A DNA stretch of 34,221 nucleotides from an uncultured Clostridia bacterium (GTDB lineage: Bacteria; Bacillota; Clostridia; TANB77; CAG-508), in assembly GCA_947631025.1 (NCBI GenBank), contig CANRKA010000011.1, positions 1 to 34,221 of the forward strand, written 5' to 3'. The stretch's first letter is position 1, and each line of letters starts with the position of its first letter. Below the pieces are notes generated by a model, which worked only from the letters and a program-made list of their open reading frames with translations, ran no database searches and had not been told where the DNA came from. This document shows, piece by piece, positions 1-9,073 of this stretch. Made by a program: the position numbers and the translations under genes.

Positions 1-285
1 ACCTTGAATTAAGATAGCAAACCTTAAGATGTAGAGAAAAGGTCTCAAAGAAGCGAGATTTGTTCTAGGAAAAATTCTACAAATTTCCTATAATATAAAA
101 CAGTTCAAAGAAAAAATATATAGCAATTTTTCTTTGGACAAATAAAAACTTAGATATTTAAAATGTTGTTAATAGTAAAAAACGTTAATAATGTCTGCTT
201 TTGCTTTGTGTAATATCTTCTATTTACAAATTTTAAGAAATGTGCAATAATATGGGTTAGAAAAAAATAGATAGGAGAGATACAA
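1..285. other. Non-coding stretch at the window's left edge
   Basis: All three + strand frames hit stop codons within the first 17 bases, so at most the last few codons of an upstream gene are present. The rest has no convincing open frame. It holds an A/T hairpin at 106-136 and, close to the next gene, the ribosome binding site GGAGAG at about 273. The first 100 bases could be the 3' end of an RNA gene, but I do not recognise one. Confidence 0.4.
106..136 (+). terminator. Possible terminator hairpin
   Basis: CAAAGAAAAA at 106-115 pairs with TTTTTCTTTG at 127-136 around an 11-base loop. The stem is weak and no separate T-run follows it, so termination is only a guess. It would close whatever lies to the left of the window. 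Confidence 0.3.
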
Positions 286-2136
286 ATGGGATTATTAGAT
301 TTTAAAGTACCAAATTTTAAATTTCCAAAATTAAAAATGAAAGATATAGAAAATATAGAAGAGGTAAATGTAGAAATAGATCCAAATAAAATAGTTGACA
401 AAAATAAAAAACATGAATATTATCCTGGAACAAATTATTCTACAATTAAAGAAATATTTATGCAAAGTAAAGAAAAATATAAAGATAATATATTTGTTTT
501 AGAAAAAAGAGAACATAAGGAGCCATTTAAAGAAATTAAATATAGTGAATTTTGCAATGACGTAATATATTTAGGAACAGCAATAACAAAATTCTTAAAT
601 ATGAAAGATGAAAGAGTAGTAATTATAGGAGAAACATCTTACAATTGGTATATATCTTATATGGCATTACTTTGTGGAGCAGGTATGGCAGTTCCAATAG
701 ATAAAGAATTACCGGCAAACGAAATAGAAAATTTAATAAAAAGGTCAAAAGCAACTGCAGTTATATATTCTGAAAAGAAAGAAGAAGTAATTTCTAAATT
801 AGAAGATAAATTACCAGGTGTAAAATATTTTATAAAAATGTATTCAGAAAATAAAGTTCAAGGAAGAAATATTGGCCTTAACTACTTATTAGAAGAGGGA
901 AAGAAAATAGTAGAAAGTGGAGATGACAGTTTCCTTAAAATAGAAATAGATCCTGAAGAATTTAAAATTTTAATATTTACATCTGGAACTACATCACAAT
1001 CTAAAGGTGTAAAAATATGTAACAGAAACCTAGCAGAAAACATAAACTCTGTAAGACCTTATGTAAAAATATATCAAACAGATAGATTTTTCTCTGTACT
1101 ACCATTACACCATACATACGAATCTACAATTGGATTTTTGTTACCTTTTGAAAGTGGATGCTCAATTGCAATTTGCGAAGGATTAAAACATATTGTACCA
1201 AACTTGCAAGAAGCAAAACCAACAGTATTACTTGCAGTTCCATTATTAATAGAAAACTTACATAAAAAGATAAATAAATCCATTGAAAAAAGTGGAAAAG
1301 CGCCAATTGTAAATTCTATGATTCATGTTACAAATGCACTAAAAACAGTAGGTGTAGATTTAAAAAGAAAAATATTTAAAGAAATATTAGATAATTTAGG
1401 TGGAAATTTAAGAATAATAGTATCTGCTGCTGCACCAATAGATCCAAAAGTAGGAAAATGGGTGCAAGATATAGGTATTATGTTTTTACAAGGATATGGC
1501 CTAACAGAAACAGCACCTATTGCCGCACTTACACCAGACTTTGACACAAGAGTAGGCTCTGCAGGAAAAGCTGTTTTACCAGACGAAATAAAAATAAATA
1601 ATCCAAATGAAAACGGAGAAGGAGAAGTTTGGATAAAAGGAAAAACAGTAATGCTTGGATATTATGAGAACGAAGAAGCAACAAAAGAAGTTATGAATGA
1701 TGGTTGGTTTAATGCAGGAGATATAGGCTATTTAGACAAGGATGGATTTTTATATATAACTGGAAGAAGTAAAAATGTAATTGTAACTCAAAATGGAAAA
1801 AATATTTATCCAGAAGAATTAGAATTGATGTTAGGAAAAATACCAGAAATAAAAGAATGTATGGTATATGGAAAAGAAATTGAAGGAAAAAAAGAGCTAT
1901 TGCTTTCTGTAAAAGTAATTCCAAGTTATGAAGATATAGAAGAACTACATGGAAAAGATTTAAGTGAAGAAGAAGTTAAAAAAATAATTTGGGATGAAAT
2001 AAAGAAAATAAATAGACAAGTTACTTCTTACAAAGCAATTAAAAATCTAGAAATTAAGAATGATGAATTTGAAAAAACAACAACAATGAAAATAAAAAGA
2101 TTTGCAGAAATAAAAAAAGATAAAATTTCAAAATAA
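286..2136 (+). CDS. Long-chain acyl-CoA synthetase (AMP-forming)
   Basis: Predicted to activate fatty acids with ATP to acyl-AMP and then load them onto CoA (ANL superfamily, FadD-like). The 616-residue protein has the full set of family motifs. The P-loop-like IFTSGTTSQSKGV lies at about residues 230-242, GYGLTETAP at about 402-410, and the hinge region AGDIGYLDKDGFLYITGRSK at about 475-495. The C-terminal small domain carries the NGKNIYPEELE motif. There is no signal peptide; the first 55 residues are charged and come before the conserved domain. The start is set by GGAGAG about 8 bases upstream. It stands alone, about 130 bases before the pssD/pssE pair. The true substrate chain length cannot be read from sequence; a related acyl-ACP or phenylacetate-type ligase is less likely given the 616-residue size. 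Confidence 0.85.
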   Translation: MGLLDFKVPNFKFPKLKMKDIENIEEVNVEIDPNKIVDKNKKHEYYPGTNYSTIKEIFMQSKEKYKDNIFVLEKREHKEPFKEIKYSEFCNDVIYLGTAITKFLNMKDERVVIIGETSYNWYISYMALLCGAGMAVPIDKELPANEIENLIKRSKATAVIYSEKKEEVISKLEDKLPGVKYFIKMYSENKVQGRNIGLNYLLEEGKKIVESGDDSFLKIEIDPEEFKILIFTSGTTSQSKGVKICNRNLAENINSVRPYVKIYQTDRFFSVLPLHHTYESTIGFLLPFESGCSIAICEGLKHIVPNLQEAKPTVLLAVPLLIENLHKKINKSIEKSGKAPIVNSMIHVTNALKTVGVDLKRKIFKEILDNLGGNLRIIVSAAAPIDPKVGKWVQDIGIMFLQGYGLTETAPIAALTPDFDTRVGSAGKAVLPDEIKINNPNENGEGEVWIKGKTVMLGYYENEEATKEVMNDGWFNAGDIGYLDKDGFLYITGRSKNVIVTQNGKNIYPEELELMLGKIPEIKECMVYGKEIEGKKELLLSVKVIPSYEDIEELHGKDLSEEEVKKIIWDEIKKINRQVTSYKAIKNLEIKNDEFEKTTTMKIKRFAEIKKDKISK

Positions 2137-2263
2137 TAAAAATTTTATTATTTTGAAGTTAAAAATATCTGTTACTTATCTTCTCTAACTTCTTAATAGT
2201 TAATTTTAAAAAACTTATTTACTATATAAAATGAAATTATGGAAAAATAAGAGGAAGTATATA

Positions 2264-2740
2264 ATGAAAAAGAAAAAGGTTTTATTTATTTCAAGTACTG
2301 GTGGACATTTAGACGAATTATTAAAATTAAAGCCAATGTTTGAAAAGTATGAATATCGTATAATAACAGAAAAAGATAAATTTACAATAAATTTAAAAGA
2401 TGAATATAAAGAAAAAATATCCTATTTAATATATGGTACAAGAAGTCACTTATTAAAATACATATTTATACTTTTTGCAAATTGCTGGATTTCTTTATAT
2501 AAATACATAAAATTTAGACCAAATTATATTGTAACAACAGGTACACATTCAGCAGGACCAATGTGCTGTATAGGAAAAATATTTGGAAGTAAGATAATAT
2601 ATATTGAAACATTTGCAAATAAAAATACAAAAACTGCTACAGGAAGACTAATATATCTTTTTGCAGATTTATTTATAGTGCAATGGAAAGAAATGCTTAA
2701 GATATATCCAAAAGCAGTTTTAGGAGGTCCGATATATTAA
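2264..2740 (+). CDS. PssD/Alg14-type glycosyltransferase subunit
   Basis: Membrane-anchoring half of a two-part GT28-like glycosyltransferase that adds a sugar from a UDP-sugar to a lipid-linked acceptor in capsule or exopolysaccharide synthesis (homologous to eukaryotic Alg14). The N-terminus MKKKKVLFISSTGGHLDELL carries the typical STGGH nucleotide-fold motif. A hydrophobic segment (around LLKYIFILFANCW) is the likely membrane association site, and TTGTHSAGP is a further family motif. An in-frame ATG exists 33 bases upstream at 2231, but GAGGAAG lies just before the 2264 ATG, so I chose 2264 (158 residues, normal for the family). The stop overlaps the next start by one base, which couples it to the PssE subunit. 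Confidence 0.8.
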   Translation: MKKKKVLFISSTGGHLDELLKLKPMFEKYEYRIITEKDKFTINLKDEYKEKISYLIYGTRSHLLKYIFILFANCWISLYKYIKFRPNYIVTTGTHSAGPMCCIGKIFGSKIIYIETFANKNTKTATGRLIYLFADLFIVQWKEMLKIYPKAVLGGPIY

Positions 2741-3216
2741 TGATTTTAGTATTATTAGGAACACAAGAAAATAGTTTTGAAAGATTATTAAAAGAAATTG
2801 AAAATGCAATTGAAGATGGAATTATAAAAGAAGAAGTTATTGTACAAGCAGGTCACACAAATTTTAAAAGTAGCAAAATGAAAATTATGGATTTTATTTC
2901 ACCAAATGAATTAAATAAATACATACAAAAATCAAATTATATTATTACACATGGTGGAGTAGGGTCTATTTTAGGGGCAATAGAACAAAATAAAAAGGTA
3001 ATAGCAATACCAAGAAAAAAAGAATTTAAAGAGCATGTAAATAATCATCAAATGCAAATTGTGGAAAATTTTAACAGTTGTGGATATATAATAGGAATTC
3101 AAGATGTAGAGCAATTGCAAGAAGCAATTGAAAAAGTAGACAAGTTTAAGCCAAAAGAATATGTAAGTAATACAAAAAATGTTATAAAAATAATAGAAGA
3201 TTTTATAGATAAATAA
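2740..3216 (+). CDS. PssE/Alg13-type glycosyltransferase subunit
   Basis: Catalytic, nucleotide-sugar-binding partner of the preceding PssD-like protein; together they correspond to the two halves of a MurG-like GT28 enzyme. At 158 residues it matches the C-terminal GT28 domain. It starts with ILVLLGTQENSFERLL and carries the donor-binding motif ITHGGVGSI followed by an IAIPR loop and the HVNNHQMQI stretch, the order seen in Alg13/MurG C-terminal domains. It begins in the TAATG overlap with pssD. No other capsule genes flank the pair, so the glycan it builds is unknown. Confidence 0.82.
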   Translation: MILVLLGTQENSFERLLKEIENAIEDGIIKEEVIVQAGHTNFKSSKMKIMDFISPNELNKYIQKSNYIITHGGVGSILGAIEQNKKVIAIPRKKEFKEHVNNHQMQIVENFNSCGYIIGIQDVEQLQEAIEKVDKFKPKEYVSNTKNVIKIIEDFIDK

Positions 3217-3315
3217 TAAACAATAATATAAAAGATTGGGTTATTTTCTATTTTTGAGCGAGTGTAATTTATCATTACAAAATTGTTACATTTTTATTAA
3301 GATTATAAAAAAATG

Positions 3316-3344
3316 TTGAATAATAAGTTTTTTTAAAATATAAT
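3316..3344 (+). promoter_or_regulatory. SigA-type promoter for the 3376 gene
   Basis: TTGAAT at 3316-3321 and TATAAT at 3339-3344 are separated by 17 bases. They sit 32 bases upstream of the 3376 start, which has its own AGGAGG site. Confidence 0.6.
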
Positions 3345-3375
3345 AAGCTTAAGTATTTATATAAGGAGGATTATA

Positions 3376-3918
3376 ATGGAAACATTTGCAGATTATATCC
3401 TTAATGAAGAAAGTTATGTAAAAAAATTAGAAATAGTTTATTATTTACAAAAAAGAGCAGATATATTTTTTGATAATTCTGTTATTTTAAAAACTGAAAT
3501 TGCAAGATTATTTTTAGAAAATTCTAATTTGCCAGGAATAGATAAAAATTGGGTTATAACCGCATGCTTGTTATGTGGTTGTAAAAAAATGAAAGACCCA
3601 GCAGATATAGGTAGACTTAAAATATATGCTAAGGAAGGTGCAGATTACTTAAGAACATTGGGCTTTCCAGAAAGATTTTGCAGAATATGTGAACAGGTTA
3701 ATAGATACAGTGGTTTGGAGCCAAGAGAGCCAGAAGGAGACATTTTAGAATTAGTAGATAACTTAGGAGGTTTATTATTAGATAGGCCTGAAAGAAGAGG
3801 ATTTCCTATAGACGAGGCAATTACATTATTAGAATATAGAAATTTAAAAGATGTAGACAATATGTATATGCAAAAGTTTAAACAATTTATAGCAAAAGAG
3901 GAGGGAATAGCAGTATAA
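3376..3918 (+). CDS. Degenerate HD-domain-like protein
   Basis: I do not recognise a named family for this 180-residue soluble protein. Its layout resembles the C-terminal part of HD/HD-GYP phosphohydrolases: a helix ending ITACLLCGCKK (about 61-71) where HD proteins have the HD pair, then KEGADYLRTLGFP (about 86-98), a helix at VNRYSGLE (about 108-115), and LVDNLGGLLLDRPERRGFP (about 126-144), which recalls the distal Asp and arginine stretch of HD-GYP domains. The metal-binding His-Asp pair is absent, so if related it is probably a non-catalytic scaffold or sensor. It is preceded by AGGAGG and its stop overlaps the next gene (TAATG), so the two are translated together. Confidence 0.55.
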   Translation: METFADYILNEESYVKKLEIVYYLQKRADIFFDNSVILKTEIARLFLENSNLPGIDKNWVITACLLCGCKKMKDPADIGRLKIYAKEGADYLRTLGFPERFCRICEQVNRYSGLEPREPEGDILELVDNLGGLLLDRPERRGFPIDEAITLLEYRNLKDVDNMYMQKFKQFIAKEEGIAV

Positions 3919-4184
3919 TGGAAAATGGTAGAATAACAGCTATAACTAATTATATTAATGCAACAAGAAATCCTGAAAACATTGTTGGAAAAGCAGAACA
4001 AATTAAAGAGACTGGAGAAATGGTTGCATATTTTGAAAAATATAATGGAAGTATGCAAGACGTATACGAAAATATTTGTCAAGATACAAAAAAAATTAAA
4101 TTAGAAAAAAGAGAACTAGCTGATAGACAAACAAGAGATGCAAGATCTGACTCTGAAGATTTAGGAATAGGTATAGAATACTAA
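3918..4184 (+). CDS. Small hypothetical protein coupled to the HD-like gene
   Basis: This 88-residue hydrophilic protein has no recognised domain. It is predicted largely helical, with a charged middle and an acidic, disordered-looking C-terminus (ARSDSEDLGIGIEY). It begins in the TAATG overlap with the preceding gene, and a hairpin terminator follows, so the two form a closed bicistronic unit. A role as binding partner of the HD-like protein is inference from the coupling only. Confidence 0.6.
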   Translation: MENGRITAITNYINATRNPENIVGKAEQIKETGEMVAYFEKYNGSMQDVYENICQDTKKIKLEKRELADRQTRDARSDSEDLGIGIEY

Positions 4185-4207
4185 TTACAAAAGATAAATA
4201 ATTATAT

Positions 4208-4236
4208 AAATGTGACATTTCTAGTCACATTTATTT
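4208..4236 (+). terminator. Rho-independent terminator
   Basis: AAATGTGAC at 4208-4216 pairs with GTCACATTT at 4224-4232, followed by a short T-rich run. It ends the 3376-4184 unit. Confidence 0.6.
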
Positions 4237-4258
4237 TGTGCTAAAAAGGGGGATTTAT

Positions 4259-5455
4259 ATGTACGAAATATTCGCAGATTTACATGTACACATTGGAAGA
4301 AGTGAAAATAATAAACCAATTAAAATTACAGCAGCACGTTCTTTAAACTTTGCAAATATCGCAAAAGAATGTGCAGATAGGAAAGGAATAAATGTAGTAG
4401 GAATTATAGATTGCGCTTCTCCATATGTAATAGAAGATATAGAAAATTTTTTGAAAACAGGTGAAGCTTACGAAATAGAAGATGGAGGAATTATTTATAA
4501 AGACAAAGTTTGTATTTTACTAGGAAGTGAAGTAGAGACATCTGAAGTTGGAAGAGGCTCAAAGTGTGGTGCAGCACATAATGTTTGTTTTTTTCCTCAT
4601 TTAAAAGATATAAAAGGATTTTCAAATGAAATGAGCAGACACATAAAAAACATAACACTTAGCACGCAAAGATCAGATATTTCTGGATATGAACTTATAG
4701 ATATAGTAGAAAAATATAATGGAATCTTAATTCCTGCGCATATTTTTACACCATTTAAAAGCTACTATGGTAATTGCACAGATAGATTAAAGGATATATT
4801 TAAGGAAAAATATAATAAAATATTTGCAGTTGAATTAGGATTAAGTTCAGATACCTATTTAGCAGATACAATATCAGAGTTAGAAGAAAAAACATTTGTA
4901 ACAAATTCTGATGCACATTCTCTTCCTAAAATTGCAAGAGAATATAATAAAATTCAAGTAGAAGATATTTCTTTTAAAGAAATTGTAAAGGCATTAAAAA
5001 ATGAAGATGGAAGGAAAGTAATTAGCAATTATGGATTAGATCCAAAACTTGGAAAATATCATAGAACATTTTGCGATAATTGTAATAGTACAATAGAAAC
5101 AAAGGAGCCAGTGTCTATATGTCCTAAATGTGGAAGTAATAAAGTTACATTTGGAGTTTTTGATAGAATAGAATTAATAAAAGATAAAAATGAAACAAAA
5201 AGTCCAAAAAATAGGCCAGAATATATATATCAAATACCATTACAATTTATACCAGGAGTTGGAGGAAAAACAATAGAAAAATTATTAGACACGTTCGAAA
5301 CAGAAATGAATATTTTACATAAAATAACAAAAGATGATATAGAATCGATTGTTGGAGAAAAAATAGCTACAAATATTGTAAATGCAATAGAAGGAAAAGC
5401 AAAAATAGAATCTGGTGGTGGAGGTAATTACGGAAGAATTTCTACAAAAAAATAA
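4259..5455 (+). CDS. EndoQ-type PHP-domain endonuclease
   Basis: Resembles the endonuclease Q family, which in studied archaea and some Bacillus nicks DNA 5' of deaminated bases such as uracil and hypoxanthine. The PHP domain opens with FADLHVHIGRS (residues 5-15; metal ligands H9 and H11). Further His and Asp residues appear in LIPAHIFTP and VTNSDAHS. A Cys4 zinc ribbon (CDNC...CPKC, about 273-295) and a C-terminal helix-hairpin-helix, FIPGVGGKTIEKLL (about 331-344), complete the usual order. A GTG at 4238 is in frame, but AAGGGGG at about 4246-4252 points to the ATG at 4259; the resulting 398 residues fit the family. It stands alone between a terminator and a hairpin. The family assignment is good; the nicking activity is inferred from it. 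Confidence 0.78.
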   Translation: MYEIFADLHVHIGRSENNKPIKITAARSLNFANIAKECADRKGINVVGIIDCASPYVIEDIENFLKTGEAYEIEDGGIIYKDKVCILLGSEVETSEVGRGSKCGAAHNVCFFPHLKDIKGFSNEMSRHIKNITLSTQRSDISGYELIDIVEKYNGILIPAHIFTPFKSYYGNCTDRLKDIFKEKYNKIFAVELGLSSDTYLADTISELEEKTFVTNSDAHSLPKIAREYNKIQVEDISFKEIVKALKNEDGRKVISNYGLDPKLGKYHRTFCDNCNSTIETKEPVSICPKCGSNKVTFGVFDRIELIKDKNETKSPKNRPEYIYQIPLQFIPGVGGKTIEKLLDTFETEMNILHKITKDDIESIVGEKIATNIVNAIEGKAKIESGGGGNYGRISTKK

Positions 5456-5487
5456 TAAAATAAAAGCATTCTAAACAATATAATGCA

Positions 5488-5521
5488 ATGTAGGGGTTGA
5501 TACGTAAATCGACCCCTACAT
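5488..5521. terminator. Hairpin between the EndoQ-like gene and spoIIM
   Basis: ATGTAGGGGTTGAT at 5488-5501 pairs with ATCGACCCCTACAT at 5508-5521, with one G-T pair. No T-run follows, so it may be a terminator or a small dispersed intergenic repeat; similar GTAGGGG hairpins occur near 10415 and 29435. Confidence 0.5.
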
Positions 5522-5616
5522 ATAAATTTAATATATAAAAAAGTTTCAAAATCTTAATTGTTCTAAAATCCATTTTATTACATACACATTATGTAGAAAG
5601 AAAAATGGAGGAAGGT

Positions 5617-6249
5617 ATGAAAAGAAAAACAAAAAGAAACGAAATTTTAAGAGGTTATATACAAAATAATATAAGAGAAATTATTATAATAAGTTTAATA
5701 TTTATAATAGGAATTATATTTGGAATTATGCTTATTAATAATACAAAAGAAGATGGAAAAGAAGATGTAGAAACGTACATAAATCAATTTGTAACAAATA
5801 TAAAACAAGAAAACAGTATAGATAAAATAGCTACTATTAAAAGCGATATAAAAAAAGAATTAGTTTTTGGAATTATAATTTGGGTTGCAGGATCAACCAT
5901 TGTAGGAACACCAATTGTATATGGAATAATAGCATATAAAGGCTTTTGCTTTGGCTATACAATTGCTGCTCTAATAGCTGTTTTAGGCGCAAAACAAGGA
6001 ATAATTATATCCTTAGCAGGTATCTTTATCCAAAATATAATATTTGTACCGAGTATTTTTATTATAGCAATTAGCGGAATGAAACTATACAGGTCAATTG
6101 TAAAAAACAAGAAAAAAGAAAATATAAAAATTGAAATTTTAAAACATACAATTATTTCTCTATTTGGAATGGGTGGAATTTTAATTTCATGCTTCGTAGA
6201 GGTTTTAATTTCTACAAATTTGTTAATATTTTTTGCAAAATATGTATAA
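5617..6249 (+). CDS. spoIIM: Stage II sporulation protein M (SpoIIM)
   Basis: Polytopic membrane protein of the SpoIIDMP machine that thins peptidoglycan and drives engulfment of the forespore. The 210-residue protein has an N-terminal membrane segment (around IIIISLIFIIGIIFGIML), a polar loop with the EDVETYINQF stretch, and several further hydrophobic segments including the family's GTPIVYGIIAYKGFCFGY region. An ATG at 5605 is in frame, but GGAGG at about 5606 serves the ATG at 5617, which gives the normal MKRKTKRNE start. It lies directly before xerD, the same order as spoIIM-xerD (ripX) in Bacillus subtilis. I infer it is active only during sporulation. Confidence 0.85.
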   Translation: MKRKTKRNEILRGYIQNNIREIIIISLIFIIGIIFGIMLINNTKEDGKEDVETYINQFVTNIKQENSIDKIATIKSDIKKELVFGIIIWVAGSTIVGTPIVYGIIAYKGFCFGYTIAALIAVLGAKQGIIISLAGIFIQNIIFVPSIFIIAISGMKLYRSIVKNKKKENIKIEILKHTIISLFGMGGILISCFVEVLISTNLLIFFAKYV

Positions 6250-6265
6250 AATTGTAAAAAAACTA

Positions 6266-6294
6266 TTTACTTTTTTTTATAAATTTGATATAAC
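6266..6294 (+). promoter_or_regulatory. Probable promoter for xerD
   Basis: TTTACT at 6266-6271 and TATAAC at 6289-6294 with a 17-base spacer, about 65 bases upstream of the xerD start. It would uncouple xerD from the sporulation gene before it. Confidence 0.4.
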
Positions 6295-6359
6295 ATAATA
6301 ACATAAGAAGTTTATGTAAATGTAATAATCATTATAATAATGTAAGGGGAGCAAAGGCA

Positions 6360-7241
6360 ATGGAAAAACAAGAAAAATTATTTTTAGAATTCATAAAAAA
6401 TGAAAAGAAGTTATCTAATAACACATTACAATCATATAGAAGAGATATTATGCAATACACAGATTATATAGAAAAGAATAATTTAAACTACTTAAAAATG
6501 GATAATGAAGATATAAAAGACTATCTTAAACATCTACAAGAAGTTGGAAAAAAATCATCTACAATATCTAGAAATTTAGCATCAATAAGATCTTTTTATC
6601 AGTTCTTATTGCGTTCTAGAAAAGCAAAAGTAGACCCTACAGAAGGAATACAATCTCCAAAAATAGAAAAGAAAGCTCCAAGTGTATTAACAGCTCAAGA
6701 GGTAGAATTATTATTAGAACAACCAAAAGATGTAGATTTAAAAGGTATTAGAGATAAAGCTATGCTTGAATTTGCCTATGCTACTGGAATGAGAGTTACA
6801 GAAATAATTTCTTTAAATATAGAAGATGTTAATTTAGAAGAAGGCCTTGTTGTATGTAAAAATGCAAATAAACAAAGAAGTATTCCTTTAGGAGGTATGT
6901 CTATTAAGGCATTAAAAGAATACATAAAAGAAGCAAGACCTATATTAATAAAATCTGAAGATGAAAAATCTTTATTTGTTAATATAAATGGAAAAAGACT
7001 TACAAGACAAGGATTTTGGAAAATAGTTAAGTATTATAAAGAACAAGCACATATAACAAAAGACATTACACCACATGTTTTAAGACATTCTTTTGCAACA
7101 CACCTTTTACAAAATGGTGCAGAACTTAAAGCAATTCAAACAATGTTAGGACATTCAGATATATCTTCAACACAAGTATATATGCAATTTCAAGATGAAA
7201 GTTTAAAAAATATATATAGAAAAGCTCATCCAAGAGCATAA
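6360..7241 (+). CDS. xerD: Site-specific tyrosine recombinase XerD
   Basis: Chromosome-dimer resolvase of the XerC/XerD family, acting with a partner at dif in the terminus. The 293-residue protein has the SAM-like core-binding domain (about 1-88) and the catalytic domain with R145 (ATGMRVTE), H239 and R242 (HVLRHSFATH), H265 (LGHSDIS) and the nucleophile Y274 (TQVYMQF). All catalytic positions are intact. The length and the lack of an N-terminal arm argue for a housekeeping Xer rather than a phage integrase, and the spoIIM neighbour supports xerD. No dif-like site is seen here. XerC versus XerD cannot be settled by eye. Confidence 0.85.
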   Translation: MEKQEKLFLEFIKNEKKLSNNTLQSYRRDIMQYTDYIEKNNLNYLKMDNEDIKDYLKHLQEVGKKSSTISRNLASIRSFYQFLLRSRKAKVDPTEGIQSPKIEKKAPSVLTAQEVELLLEQPKDVDLKGIRDKAMLEFAYATGMRVTEIISLNIEDVNLEEGLVVCKNANKQRSIPLGGMSIKALKEYIKEARPILIKSEDEKSLFVNINGKRLTRQGFWKIVKYYKEQAHITKDITPHVLRHSFATHLLQNGAELKAIQTMLGHSDISSTQVYMQFQDESLKNIYRKAHPRA

Positions 7242-7242
7242 G

Positions 7243-7274
7243 AAAAGATCGACTAAAGTTCGGTCTTTTTTTTA
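7243..7274 (+). terminator. Rho-independent terminator after xerD
   Basis: An imperfect stem, AAAGATCGAC then GTTCGGTCTTT, with a tight AT loop, followed by a run of T to 7273. Confidence 0.75.
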
Positions 7275-7295
7275 TGAAAATTTATGCTCGTACTC

Positions 7296-7324
7296 TTGAC
7301 AGTTTACAATAATACATATAAAAT
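7296..7324 (+). promoter_or_regulatory. SigA-type promoter for rny
   Basis: TTGACA at 7296-7301 and TAAAAT at 7319-7324 with a 17-base spacer. The leader before rny would be about 78 bases. Confidence 0.6.
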
Positions 7325-7408
7325 ATAGTTGTATCTTAAATTATATAAAAAAGAAATTTATATATAAAAAGAACATTGAAAATTAAATAAGAAAGAGGGA
7401 GTTTGATT

Positions 7409-8950
7409 ATGAATATAGTAATCATAGTTGCCGCTGTTCTTATCTCAGGAGTAGTTTGTATTCCAATTGGAATGATTATAAGAAAGAAAACTGCTGAATC
7501 TAAAATTCAAGGTGCAGAAACTGAAGCAAAGAAAATCGTAGAAAATGCAAAAAAAGATGCAGAGAACATAAAAAAAGAAGAAATTATTAAGGCAAAAGAA
7601 GAAATTATGAATGCCAGAAATGAATTAGATCAAGAGATTAAAGAAAGAAGAGGCAATATACAATTACAAGAAAAGAGAATAATTCAAAAAGAAGAAAATT
7701 TAGAAAGACGTTCTGAAAGCTTAGAAAAAAGAGAAAAAGAAGTTGAAAAGAGAGACGAAGAAATAGAGGAAAAGAAAACTGAACTACAAGAAAAAATAGA
7801 AGAACAATTACAAGAATTAGAGCGTATTTCTGGTCTATCTAAAGAGGAAGCAACAAAACAAATTTTAAATGAATTAAATAAACAAATTACTAATGAAAAG
7901 GCAATGCTAATTAGAGATTTAAATGAAAAATTTAAAGAAGAAGCAGATAAAAATGCAAAAGAAATTATAGGTTATGCAATTCAAAAATGTGCTGCAGATC
8001 ATACTTCTGAAACAACAGTATCAATCGTAAATTTACCAAATGATGATATGAAAGGTAGAATAATTGGTAGAGAAGGTAGAAATATAAAAACAATAGAAAC
8101 ATTAACAGGAATAGACCTAATTATTGATGATACTCCAGAAGCTGTTGTTATTTCAGGATTTGACCCACTAAGAAGAGAAGTAGCAAAACTTACTCTTGAA
8201 AAACTTATTGATGATGGTAGAATTCACCCAACTAAAATAGAAGAAATGGTTGAAAAAGCAAAAGAAGAGATAGCAGCAGTTATCAAGTCTGAAGGTGAAA
8301 GAGCAGTATTAGAAACAGGAGTTATGGGATTAAATCCAGATTTAATAAAATTAATAGGTAAATTAAAGTATAGAACAAGTTATGGACAAAACGTATTAAA
8401 TCATTCAATAGAAGTATCAAATCTAGCAAGAATTATGGCAGAAGAACTAGGATTAGATGCAAAACTTGCAAGACGTGCTGGATTGCTTCATGATATTGGT
8501 AAAGCTTTAGACCATGATATGGAAGGAACACACGTTGAAATTGGTGTTGAAGTATTAAGAAAATATAAAGAAAATGAAAAGGTAATTAATGCAGTAGAAG
8601 CACATCATGGAGATGTAGAACCACAAACAATAGAAGCAGCGCTTGTTCAAGCAGCAGATGCAATTTCTGCTTCAAGACCAGGAGCAAGAAGAGAAACTTT
8701 AGAAGCATACATAAAAAGATTAGAACAATTAGAAGAGATTGCAAATTCATTTGAAGGTGTTGACAAATCATTTGCAATACAAGCTGGTAGGGAAGTAAGA
8801 ATAATGGTAAAACCAGAAAAAATATCAGATAGTCAAATGACAGTTCTAGGTAGAGATATAGCTAAAAAAATAGAAGCAGAGATGGATTACCCAGGACAAA
8901 TAAAAGTAAATATGATAAGAGAGACAAGAACAGTAGAATATGCAAAATAA
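7409..8950 (+). CDS. rny: Ribonuclease Y
   Basis: Membrane-tethered endoribonuclease that starts mRNA decay in Gram-positive bacteria. The 513-residue protein has the textbook order: an N-terminal transmembrane anchor (about 1-25), a long charged coiled coil (about 28-200), a KH domain with [15 protein letters not shown] (about 213-228), and an HD domain with [12 protein letters not shown], in which H361 and D362 bind metal. A TTG at 7403 is in frame, but GAGGGAG at about 7393 fits the ATG at 7409. It is monocistronic, with its own promoter upstream and a strong terminator downstream. Nothing is unusual about it. Confidence 0.95.
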   Translation: MNIVIIVAAVLISGVVCIPIGMIIRKKTAESKIQGAETEAKKIVENAKKDAENIKKEEIIKAKEEIMNARNELDQEIKERRGNIQLQEKRIIQKEENLERRSESLEKREKEVEKRDEEIEEKKTELQEKIEEQLQELERISGLSKEEATKQILNELNKQITNEKAMLIRDLNEKFKEEADKNAKEIIGYAIQKCAADHTSETTVSIVNLPNDDMKGRIIGREGRNIKTIETLTGIDLIIDDTPEAVVISGFDPLRREVAKLTLEKLIDDGRIHPTKIEEMVEKAKEEIAAVIKSEGERAVLETGVMGLNPDLIKLIGKLKYRTSYGQNVLNHSIEVSNLARIMAEELGLDAKLARRAGLLHDIGKALDHDMEGTHVEIGVEVLRKYKENEKVINAVEAHHGDVEPQTIEAALVQAADAISASRPGARRETLEAYIKRLEQLEEIANSFEGVDKSFAIQAGREVRIMVKPEKISDSQMTVLGRDIAKKIEAEMDYPGQIKVNMIRETRTVEYAK

Positions 8951-8980
8951 AAAAAGACAGGTTTAAAACCTGTCTTTTTT
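8951..8980 (+). terminator. Rho-independent terminator after rny
   Basis: Near-perfect hairpin, AAAAAGACAGGTTT with AACCTGTCTTTTTT, immediately after the stop codon. Confidence 0.9.
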
Positions 8981-9073
8981 GTTCTTAATCTATTTCTTAT
9001 TAGCAAAAAATATCACAAAATAAGATATAAAGTAATAATATATATTATAACTTGAAAATAGGAGGAGTTATTA

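Noticed and set aside
3645..4082. A 145-residue - strand open frame
   Set aside because: It spans the junction of two coupled + strand genes with good ribosome sites; an antisense shadow.
6360..7241. Tyrosine recombinase as a sign of a mobile element
   Set aside because: Length, motif set and the neighbour spoIIM fit housekeeping XerD; no repeats or cargo genes flank it.
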